64,000 bases of DNA from NCBI GenBank assembly GCA_034440635.1, contig JAOTON010001077.1, positions 62,001-126,000 on the forward strand, given 5' to 3'. This DNA is from Lepas anatifera. Lineage: Eukaryota; Arthropoda; Thecostraca; Lepadidae. This document shows, one piece after another, positions 35,601 to 47,600 of this stretch. The position numbers and the translations under genes are program-made. Each line of letters begins with the position of its first letter. Positions within the stretch are counted from its first letter, which is position 1. The notes beneath the pieces were generated by a model. That model ran no database searches. It worked only from the letters and a program-made list of their open reading frames with translations, and was not told the origin of the DNA.

Positions 35601-38600
35601 GCGCCCCTTGATATCATATGCACCCCCTGGTTAGCACAGGCATCCCTGGATAGCAAAAGGCGCCCCCCCGAGAGCAAAGGCGCCCCCTCTGGAAAGAATA
35701 AGCACCCATGGATAGGAAAGGCGCCCCCTGGAAAGGACAGCAGAACATTTTTTTTAGGAAAACTCAGTGGAGGGGGGCGGTGGAGATTTTCTTGTGCTAG
35801 CCATTATAATGTCTTCGGGGGATCAAACCCCCATTTGGAGGGGGGCGTTAATAAAATTTAGACGTGCTAGTGTTAAAAAATGTCTCCTAATTTTTGTTAT
35901 TCCATATTCTAAAGATTAGAGATGCTGCCCAGGACTGCGGGTTTTTTTCAACGGAAAAAGGCCAAACCGGGTTTGCGAAAAGGTCGAAAGGCTCAAATTG
36001 TATTTGCACTAAAAAATCTTGTTTTTTTATAAATTTCGTCCAAGTTCTTCCCAGTACGGCTGTTGGAGTCTCATTAAAATCCTCAGTCTCATTAAAATCC
36101 TCAAGGGACTTGTCACGGAGACCCCGACCCCACCACCCGAACGAGTAACGCCCACAATGAAGGGTTGATTTAGAAGCCAAAGTTTAACCTCCCACAAAGC
36201 ACAGGGATGGCCGCCTCGCTCAGGTCACCCTCTCATCAGTCAGTTGCCAGCCGACCTACGTCGGGCAAACGATTGAGCGCCGGAGCGTCTCAGGGGAACC
36301 GATCTCAAGCCTGGACATGCACTGCCACTGCATGCTTCTCAGCAGCGGGCCGGAGCCCGACGCTCTACCAACCGAGCAACCGGGGCGGCCAAATGGCCAA
36401 ATAAATACCACAAAAGCCATATTTGAGGCTAAAACGAACCCTACCGGGTGTCATAAACCCACAGAAAAAGGACAGAGCACTCTTGTATCACTGCAGTGAA
36501 CAGTGCACTGTATAAAACTAAATGTTGATAATTTGATATTGACTTGACGATATATTTTTAGCACACTGCCCATCTCATAAGAAGGCAGGAGTTCCCGTCC
36601 AATCCCGTGTGGCGACCCAATTATTTTATCCACATAACTAAACAATTTGTTAGCATCATCAATTATCTTGGCCGCACCACTCCCCGCTAACATTTGATAT
36701 CTTCCTGCTTTTTCTGTGAATTGTTTGCTCTTGAACAGTGACGGATCCATAGGCAGATCCAGGATTGCCGATCGGAGGGGAGCACCTTCCCGGGGGCGCC
36801 ATCCGGAGCAGGGGGCGCCACTTTTGACCGGAAAAACCTACCAGGTGGGCGTAAAATCCTATCGGTGAGCACCGATTTTCGCATCCTGGGGGAGAGTGGG
36901 AAGCGCCACTTCAGGCGAGTGCCATCGACCTTTCAGGGGGCGCCATGACCATTTCAGGGGGCGCCGAGGATCGATCGGGGGCTGCATCTGCCCCTCCCCT
37001 TTGCCCCCTGGATCCGCGTATGGGCGGATCTTGAATTTTAGTAAGGTGGGGGGGAAACGCGGAGCCTCAAAGTGGGCACTTTACCATCAACTTTTCAACC
37101 AAAGGGCGCCTATGGTATTCGGTTTTCGGTTGCCGTCATTTTGGTCGATCGTATTTTTAACAACGTCCTATCCCACCCTCTCCCAGCCAAAACAGTTTGT
37201 ACCAGCCAAGCAAGATGCCTATTTGGCGTGATATTTGAAACAATGAATCGCTAAACAGTTCAGTCCACACTTTTTTCGGCACCTCTTGAAAAAATCTGTA
37301 ACTGCCACTAGGTCATGGAGAAATTCAAGACACTTGGGAAGATGCAACAGCTGAAAATAAAGGTATATATCTGAGGATTTTTCTATTAGTGAAGAGGGGT
37401 TAAGTTTATTTTAATATCAAATATGATAAGCATCATTTTGCCTTTCCACGTGGCCAAGATTCGTAAGATAATGGTGAGAGGACATTGAAAATAATCGCAG
37501 CGAGTGTGAACCTGGCCTGTGCGCTGTCCAAGAAAATTATCTCAGCGGAAAAGCTTTTAAGTTGTAGGAAACACAAACCGGACTTTAACCCACATTATTA
37601 ATTGCTCCTAAAAAATAATGTTTGAACCAGATGGCAGACTCAAGGAGATATAAGGGAAGTTGAAACGTTAAGATAAACACAGAATGAAGTATGTGGGCAT
37701 TTTCCATCGACCTTTATCTATATTCTTCAATTCATCAGCATGGGAGAATTGCTCTTGTGCGTGAAATTTCGGAGGTGTTAAGAGAATTTCGGTAGCCATG
37801 TGATTGAATGCTGAAATAGATCATGCCATAGGCATGTGTGATTTGTGACATAAATGGGCCCTACTAGAATAAAAAGAAAACAGTTTCAACGTGTCCAAGT
37901 ACTCTCTTGATAAATTGATAACTTTTTTTCGTTTATTGGCTGTAATTTGCGCGTTTAATGATCATGTGCAGTGTTCAGATCGAAGTGAAAAGACCATTCA
38001 GATTGATAAAACGAGTATATTTTGTCACTGACCATCCACTTATACCATCAACCATCGCCTTCAGGTCAAGTTCAGGACTCATTTAAGAGAAGAGGTGAGC
38101 GTGCACTGTGCATGCCCAAATCGAGACACAGCCGCCCTCCCGATGGACAGACCGCGCAGAAATACGTCCTCGTCGCGTTCGATTTTGCGCATGCGTACGA
38201 CGTAGTGGACCACCACCTGCTACGCGTTCGCCTGCTGTAGATGGGGCTGTCAAATTGCACGGTGGCCTGGATTTGGCAGTGACTCCGGGACCGAAGAGTC
38301 CAGGTGGAACTAAATGGTGTGCTTTCCAGTGAGCGCTGGCACCCTCATGAAGTGGACCCGACAGCACAAAATGGTGGTATCAGGAGCCAAGATCCAAGTA
38401 CTGGTGATGTCCCAGTGGGCCAGAGACGCCGATCCCTTCAATTTTAAGGTCGACGGGAAGTCTGTCACTGCTGGAGACACCCTACAGCTACTCTTGGCGT
38501 CACCATCGATCGGCTCCTCCATTTCGGTCCACACTGTAAGAGACTGTGGGAGAAGGTCCACCCCCGCATCTCCCACCTACGTCAACTGTCCGGCTGCAAC

Positions 38601-41600
38601 TGGGGGCTGCACGAACAGCACCTCCGAACCGTCGCTACTGGCTACGTGAGAGGAGCGATGGAGTAAGCGGCCGCAACGTGGCTCCACGCCACACCGCCAT
38701 GTCATGTCGAGCTGCTGGAACGCAAAATGAGAGCGTCGGCGCGTATCATCACAGGATGCACCCACTCCACTCCCAGCCGAGTTAAGACTCCCCGCGTAGC
38801 GGCCAGAAGGAGGGTACTCGCGACCCGACTGCTGGTGAAATTCCATACCCTGCCGCCTGAAGAACCTCTGTGAAGACGTGCGGAGGCGACAGCGCCCTCT
38901 CGACTCTCCTCCGTGACCGGGTGGCGGCAGGTGGGCAAAGACATGTGGGATCAAGCAGGCATCTCCCTCCCCATCGAGTCTTTCCTTCCTCGATGTCTTC
39001 CACTGTGGGTATCAGGAGAGTGAGCCACATTTCAACTAGACGTGGGCCCACTGACATCAGGAGCGCCACCTGTCCGGAAGAAGCGAGTAGCTCTCCCCCA
39101 CCTCGCTTCCCTGACTCAATGTGCCACATGGGTGTGGACCGACGGGTCAGTGCACGGAGGGGTCACGAGCGGGGGAGCTGGGTCTTCATGGAGTCACCAG
39201 ACAGAGCCCAGCATGAGCTCAGGCGACCAGCAGGCTCGCTCTGCTCGAGTTTTCAGGCTGAGATGGTAGCCATCCAAACTGCCTGTGTCTTCCTACTGGA
39301 CTAATCAGTGCACACAGAAGATCCAGTCATCTTCAGCATGGTCTGCCAAGGTGACGACGCATTATAGAAATAAAATGGCTTCAATGTCTGCAGATAAGAC
39401 AGCGAATCGGTAAAAATCGCAAACTTCCTCACCATCAGCTTAGACACCTGGTCCAAACAGCAAAAAATATGGAGTACAGCTCTGAAGTAAAAATGGATCC
39501 TTCGTAACGCAAACTAGACAACTTCTCAACATCGTCACCAACAAATGCACGCCCTGTGCCATTGTCACTTTCTTTTGCAACCGTCTATATAGAAACAGAC
39601 ATGGTTTTCGAACGGCTCCGCAAGCAAGTTCATAAATTACTGGCGCGTCGGTTCAGGAGGCAAATTTTTGCTTTGTTGGCGTAGGTTGTGTTCGTGTTAA
39701 CTGTCGAGATGAGCTATGGTTCAATAACAGCTGCTTCATGTGGTTCGACGAGATTGCTGTCGATACCAGCCTGTGCCAGCCAGGCACAGACTCTCACTCC
39801 CTGGTGACGGGTTGCAAAACGCGAGCCACTGTCTATCTGACTGAGGTAGGCGTCGCCAAAAAATGTTTGGTATGTGGGGCGTGTTGGTGGCTTATTTTAA
39901 AGGGAACGTGGCACCTTGGTAAAATCCTGGAATTTTGTGTAATTAGGCGTACTCTTAGCCGAAAATAATGAAACCACTCATGATTTCTCTGAAAAATGTA
40001 CAACAAGCTCAATGCTTTTATTTTTAAAATACTCCTCTAGAAAAATGAATAAATATCTGCCTTTGCATGATGTCATGATCTGGCAACCACTACCATACTC
40101 GAAACACCTCAAGGGCTTCGATTGGCTGATGCTCATCGTGATGTCAGCATATGTCGTCACACCAGCAGCTCACAACAATGGCCGCCTGGCGAGAGGTACA
40201 TGAGAGGTACATTTCGGGTAGGTTTTAGTTTTTTTTTCTACGGAAAAATCGAGTTCCAAGACAAATGATATAAAGAGCACCTTGTTTTCCGATTTGCTTT
40301 ACAACTTGGCTATCTCAGTTAAAATCACGTTCTAAAGGTGCCACATTCCTTTTAATGGCTTAATGCAAAGCGAGTATCTTACTGCGCATTTGTAGCGGTA
40401 TTTCATTAATTTCCACTAGCATGCTTATTATGGGTGAAGCTTGGAACGCTCCTGTTACTATTCTGATAGCGAGATGACGGACATATCGATAATCTTTTTC
40501 GCGGACTAAGGAGTGGCCTCATACGCAACCCCGGTCTGCGACCTGGGATAACCCCCACCGGCGCAGGAGAGCTGCATGACAATGTGCTGAAATCAACCAT
40601 ATTTCATTCTCAATGTATCTCTTCATAAGCCTGTAGGTCAGTGCCATCATTCTTTTCCTTGAAATAAATAGTAAATATCCCGCAGTCAACCCCGGATTCG
40701 ACCCGCGCACCCCTCATCACGAGACAGGACCTCTAACCACTAGACCACTGCGCCACACTGTACCGACTCCCACTAACCGTACATCTGTGACCCGTCAGGA
40801 GGTCACTGGCCGGTATCACGCAATCAAAACGATGCCGTGATCGTGGCGCCGGGTGTTGTGTTCGTACAGAAAAGGCCTGGTATAAAGCTGCTTCTAGAAG
40901 ACGAACCAAACATTAGATTCGCCTAGAATCACTTGTATCGGCGACCCAGAACCCTAAGCTAGCTTTATGCCAAATTGCATCCACTTCCATTCATTTTGAA
41001 GACTTGAAACCATGGTGAGAAGCAAACATGTTCCGAGAAATTTAGCTCCTTGAAATACCCTTTCGGACGAATTACTCGAAAGCCGTTGGAGATAAGTGGG
41101 TAGTGTAAATGAATTGAATGACTGCAATTAATTTTCCTATTCAGCCATGTCAATTCTGAGCTTGTGAATGACATGTGCTCTGAACCGAAAAGCTGCAAAT
41201 AAAAGGTTTTCTACTAAAATTATATTTATATATATAAGACAATGAATTTTATTATCACGATATCCATCTCCGAATATTATCAGGCGGAAGCAATGTTCTT
41301 TCATTATTTGAAATGAAAAGTCAAATCGGCGCATTAGATCGCGAGAGATTAAGATTTAAATGAAATGAGCAAAAATGTAGTCCTCCGGCAAAATGGCAAA
41401 AACTAGGTCAGAATTTTACGTTTTCCACTGGAAAATATGCCTAAGCACAAGAAAATTGACGTAGCTGCCTCCACGTGGCTGTCTTTAAACTAACTGAAGC
41501 GTGCCTTCTGACATTTCGAGCTTACAAGTCGGCTGTCAAATTTCAATATCTTTTTGCTTGTACTAGAAATACTGCGTTTTGGCGTAATAAATATTGTCGG

Positions 41601-44600
41601 ACCAGTTCGAACTTTTTTCTTAGGTGGCCTTGTTGCTTATTCAAAAGGAGGCAAATTTCAAGTTCGTCGCTTAAGAAATAAAAATGATAAAAATGCAAAA
41701 TTGAAAACATTTGTTCCAAAATTTCTCAAAAACTATTTTCAATTTAAATTTGGGGGCCTTAGTTTGGGCGTCTAGCGTAAAAGGGCAATCACCCTATACA
41801 ATTGTAGAGCCCTGGTATCAACTGTCAGAACCGCCAAACGGCCAGAATAGAGCCTCTTGAGAAATCTCAATCCGCTTCGCTCCATGGATTTCGTCATGCG
41901 GCTCTGACACAGCCGTACTCGATCTTTGGACGAATAAGTGATCTATACAGCATAAGAAGCTTATAACGTAGCGTATAACAATGAGCGTATAACGTGCGCA
42001 TAACGTATATATAGGCGATAAACGTATAACGTGTATAGCATGAGAAACATTTCTCTATCTGCACGGTATCTCATCCTCGTCAACACCTTTAGTATTTTCA
42101 GCGTATCGAAACATTTTTTGCGGAAATCCTTCAGGTGTGGCACATATGAAAGCTTATCGAGTGTGAGCCTGATAAATCTGGTTTCTGCTACAACGTCGCT
42201 CGGATTTCCGCGAATTTACAAAATCGGGTATTCAGTCTCAATGTCTATTATAAAAGTGCATGCACTATGTCTTTGAACTTGAAAATTTCAGTCCATTGCG
42301 TGTGATCCATTGCTGCAATATGTCAAGGCCAAGCTGCAGCCGCCTCTGCGCAGCTGCTGTAGTAGACACTGTCACACATATTGTGAAGTCTTCAACGAAA
42401 AACACGTGACGTATGTTTGCGGGAAGTGTCTGCAATATCATTGGTCATAACTGCAAACAAGGCTATGAATATCGCAGAATCCTGGGCTATGCTACTCTGT
42501 TGCTGATGCCAATCCGATACGACTGAGTTTACGCGAAAACTAAAATACATATTTTTCGGAATATTAGAAATAAACCACCCCAAGTGGCCTCGCACGCCGA
42601 GTCCAAAGAGTTTCTGCAGAACGCCATTGGATAGCAAAGCCCTTGAAAAAAAACCATCAGGATTTTCCTGGTGGTCTGGTGGTTTCTGATGGTTTCTGGT
42701 GGTCACTCTGATGGTCTGGTGGTCTGCCTGGTGGTTTCTGGTGGTTTCTGGTGGTTTCTGGTGGTCATTCTGATGGTCTGGTGGTCTGCCTGGTGGTTTC
42801 TGGTGGTCATCCTGATGGTCTGGTGGTCTACCTGGTGGTTTCTGGCATACGCGTCGGAAAAGGGGGGCCAGGGGGGCCTGGCCCCCCACTTTTTGGCCAA
42901 AAATTTCACGATCTCAGCCAAAATGAGAGAAAGCCGGGCATTCTTATATCCAGCCGCTGCGGAAGGCAACGAGGAGCCCAAATTCGAACAGTTTTTGATC
43001 CTGATGTTGAAAGTTTTTTGTCAGCATCAGGTTGAAGTTTGGCTGGCCCCCCCACTTTTTTGCCGGTGGCGACACTTATGGTTTCTGGTGGTCATCCTGA
43101 TGGTCTGGTGGTCTGCCTGGTGGCTTTTGGTGGTAATTCCTGATGGTCTGGTGGTCAGTGTCTGATCGTCTGGTGGTTTCTGGTGGTCAATGTTTGATGG
43201 TCTGATGGTCACCCTGGTGGCCTGGTGGTCAGTATCTGAAGGTCTGATGGTTTCTGGTGGTCATCCTGGTGGTCTGGTAGCCCCGTCTGTGCAATCTTGT
43301 TTATTAAAAAACTTAATATATATTCTTAAATCAAATACTTATGGTTCCAAATGCTTTATTTTCAAAAGAAGAAACCAAGAAGCGAATGGCTATGGGAGCA
43401 GGTAAGAGAGTTCGCTGTTGTGCTCTGCCGCGGAACGCTTCCACCCCTCTCGCGCCGCGGCTCGGGGGCGCGCTGCCGGCGCCGCGTCTCCCCTCCGCGC
43501 CTCGGGCGGTTGCGCGGGGACGGCTGTCTTTTGTATGGCCGCATTCCGTTAGGGTTGGCGGGGCAGTCAGTCGCAGAAGGAAACTGGTCTAGGTGAAGTG
43601 GTCATACTGTGAGGAGGAGTCCGTAAGTTATGAGGATATTTACTGCTGGGTGCATCGCTAATAGTAGGCCTTGACCGAATTGCTTTACATTGGTTAACAG
43701 TGTAAGGTAGGATTTAAGACAGAGTAGGGAAAATGTGAAAAATGTGGCTTATTATTCGTGAGTTGCGCCCTCTGGTCGGGGCGGGGGTGGGGGTGACGGT
43801 CGCCATCGGAATGCGAGGATCATCCCATATATAAGCGATACACATTGTCTCCGACTGCTTTTACCGTGTGCGAGTGTTTCGTTACCGTGTGCGAGTGTTT
43901 TTTTATCGTTTTGCTGCATATGTTTTTCTTCCACTCTCTTCCTACCGCGGGAACTTTCTGACAATTTGTATATACTGTTTTAACCTGATCGTGTTTTATT
44001 CTGCAATATTCTTCTATGGACGTAAAACCATACAATGCAGATACGACACGAGGAGCTGCCACCCTATCAAACATCGGAGTTATTCTGCTGCAATGCAACG
44101 CATCTCCGGAGTGAGTGAGTACCCATTCGGGCCACATTCGGATAACCCACCCAGACTTCCTTGATTTGACTAGTTGATTTTATTAAGAAAATTGTATTTT
44201 TGCTTACAGCGGATGTGAAAAGCCTGGTTACGCCTCTGTTTGTAAAGGATTTGTAAACATCCTGGTGATATTGTTCATATCATGCGGTTTTCATCTTCGA
44301 CAGATACCTAAATGCTCACCGCGACTTCTGCTCACCGCGACTTCGTTAACACTGTCGTTAAAATACCCAAAGGTACTTGTTACGAAGGGGGAGGGGGAAT
44401 CTTTGGAAGACCACATGTAGTGGTTCGCTGGAAACCGCTGACCGCTGGAATCACAGAATGCTGGAAGCCACCATACCACCGGAAAACGACCACCAGAAAC
44501 CATCAGAAATTGACCACCAGAAACCATCAGAAAACGACCACCAGAAACCATCAGAAAACGACCACCAGAAGCCATCAGAACTCGACCACCAGAAACCATC

Positions 44601-47600
44601 AGGCCACCAGAAACCACCAGGAAATGACCACCAGAAACCATCAGAAACCACCAGATACCATCAGAAACCACCAGAAACCACCAGAAACCATCAGGGACCA
44701 CCAGACCATCAGAAACCATCAGCCGATCTGTTTCAATTTCCCACAAAAACCATCAGACCACCAGACCATCAGGAAATCCTGATGGTTTTTTTTCAAGGGA
44801 GGCGCCCCCAAGAGATGATGGCGCCCCCTGGGGAGGAAGGCGCCCCCTCCAGAAAATCTTGCACCACTTCTCGAAAATAGAATCCGCCGTCTCTGAGAGC
44901 AAGCAAAGGTCACTGTAAACCAAGAACTGACTAGAATTCAACCAGCCAAGCTGTCTCATCACATCCGAAACATGATCATATTTTCGACGCCCAGATAGAA
45001 CCCTAGCAGCAAAATTGAAAACACTTTGAATTTTTCCAAAACAGGTACTATTTGCACTTCCAAAAACCTGAATACAGTACCTAAGTTGAGAGAATACCAG
45101 AGAATCGATTAACCGTGGCAATACATCTCGAGGCAGCACATGTTTTGCATGGGCAAGTCCTACCAATATACCAAAACATTGATCGCATATGGGCTTCACG
45201 TGGTTCTCCCATCAAAGTTGGCTGTCCATCATCGCCCCTAAATTTTCGACGGCAGATTTGCATTCTAATTGTTGTCCCATGAACATGATTGAGGGTGTTT
45301 GCTCAATGCGGGCTAGTTGACGTCGATCAGGGGCGTAGCCAAGAGGGGGGCGGAAGGGACAGCCGCCCCCCCCTGAGGGCCCCCTGAGAACACGGGCCGC
45401 GCGAAGCACGGCTCGCCCGCACTATGCTCTGTGGTCAAATTTGAAATTTCATACCAGACAGTGCCCTCTTAAGCCCTCTTCAGCACTCTATTCTGTAACA
45501 AGCAGGGCCCTTTTTACCCATCAGGGCCCTTTTGGCGCTGTCGCATGGGCCCTTTTCGGGGTGCCGCCCCTCCCTGAGCGAAATCCTGGCCCCTGACGTC
45601 GATCGCTGCATACAATAAGCTCAGTTTTTCCAGCATTCACTAACATACCATGCTGTTGAAACCATTGACTCATAACTTCTAAAACTGATTCAAGGCTAGT
45701 CCTCATCTCATCCAAACGATTCCGGAAAGCGAGATTTCATAAACGTGCGCTGCGATTGTTGGGAATTACTGGTTTTCATGGGTTAAACAGGACTGAAACA
45801 TCTGAAAATTGTGAGGAACTTTTGCGGCAAGCTATCAGCCAAATTCTGCATTCCAACCGAATATCGAGCCAATTTTAAACTTTGAACTGCAGATCAAACT
45901 TTTGCTATGTCGAAGCTTTTGCTAGGTCTCATTATTTCTAATTAGGCTGCAGGAACATTTTCTGGCCCAGATAAACTGTATTTTTTATTTTGAATGAAGG
46001 CTCATTCGTCTCATTCTGAAAACAAGAATTGACATAATCGCACATTGTTTTCGGTTCCTGGATCTATCAGCGGAAGTAAGCGCACGTCCAGCACCATGGT
46101 GAGTCGGGTTTAAAAACACTCTAGATTTGATGTCCGAAAAATATGGAAGTGAAATCGCAAAGAGAACAACAGCTGTTAGTGCTGTATCCCAATTGTCCAG
46201 TTTATACCCAGCAAATTCAAACCTGGTATCGTGCATGTTTACTAGCCAGCTGGGCTGGCCAATACCGCCATTCGTGGAAAGGCGGCTTATGGATCTGTTC
46301 CAGTGCCTCCTCTAACCTTCTCCAACTTCCTTCCAGAATACCTAATGGAATGCTCTCATCAGGGATGTGGACTTTTATCTTTTTGGGGGTGCCTCGGCAC
46401 CTCCAATGATGTGTTGGACACCCCAATGATGATATGGGCACCGCATCAAAAGGTGAAGCAACGTCCTTATAAAGTGCGTAAATAGAGGAAATTATCAACA
46501 AATACCTGTTCCACAGCGTTTTAGTGGCATTCTGCATCTGACCTAGAACTTAAGGGTGCGTTACCCTCGACACATGCGCCACACGACATGACCCATCAGA
46601 ACTAATACCCTGTTTCCCCAACAACAGATGTCAGGTCATTCGTTCATTCATCCTGATACACAGATCGCCCACGTGACACGTTGGTTGTAAACTGTAGTAC
46701 GCTGCGCATTCCACGCATTACGACCCTTCAGGTGACCAAGAACCGCTGCGGGCAAGGTCAGACGCGTCGCAGTAACAGGTGCTCTCACAGAGGCGGGCCC
46801 AGTATTTTTCCGAGGGCAGACTGCTATTGGGCAAATGTCTTGATTTCTCTAAATGAGAAAGCGGTTGCAGCTCGCACCATTGTCACCTGGGATGGACCAA
46901 AGCTAGCCAAATGGCAGTTCAAGCATGGCTGGGGATTGGCTACGCTATTTGCGCTAGTTAGCAGCTAGTGAGCTGTAGGATCCGCGCCCATTTCCTTTTT
47001 CCATTTTCGGCCACTTTCGTGACCAAATTTTATGTTCTTGGCCCGCCTTGCGTCGGTGGGTCGTCATTCTCCGCACATACACATGACACATGGGCCGGGT
47101 GCCCACATTTGTGACCGCCTTGGCGGATCTTAGGGATCCCCGCCTCGTAGCGGTCATGAAAAGGGGTTCACTGACTCACTCACCCACCGAACCCTGAGGC
47201 ACGCAGCTCCATGTATTTACCCAAGTATTTATTGTGGAACATTTGTCTGGTGCTCGGAGAAGGGGTGGCGTTCTACCCCTGATTATGTGCGGAGTTGTCT
47301 TCACTGTGATCGAGAGGTGTTTCTGATTATAGGATAGTTTGTGTTGTAATCGACAATACACGTGTACGATCTCAATCCCGTTCAGACCCTTCCTGACCAC
47401 ATCAGTTCGACATAAACCGAAGCTTTTGTAATGTATTGGAAGCAGTTTCCCAAGTTATAGGCCCTGATCTAGGACAGGATCAAAAGATGATCTAAACAAG
47501 AGACCGTCCATAAAGCACCTAAGGAAAAACAGGGGGTGGGAAGGCAGCAACCGTTTTGTTAGACGTTGCAACAGGGCATAAGGAAGTATTACCATGGGAG

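Noticed and set aside
34402..35677. Several G/L/C-rich minus-strand frames up to 157 codons
   Set aside because: They follow the periodicity of the GGCGCCCC minisatellite and shift frame with unit changes.
40688..40758. Functional tRNA gene
   Set aside because: Internal promoter boxes are present but the ends do not pair and the anticodon stem is poor.
42671..43165. 164-codon open frame of V/W/S/G repeats
   Set aside because: A translation of the CTGGTGGTTTCTGG minisatellite plus the MITE, not a protein.
43430..43560. Ribosomal RNA fragment
   Set aside because: GC-rich, but I recognise no conserved rRNA core sequence in it.
44312..44880. Two long plus-strand frames rich in H-Q-K-P-S
   Set aside because: Repeat artefacts of the ACCATCAGAAACC minisatellite.
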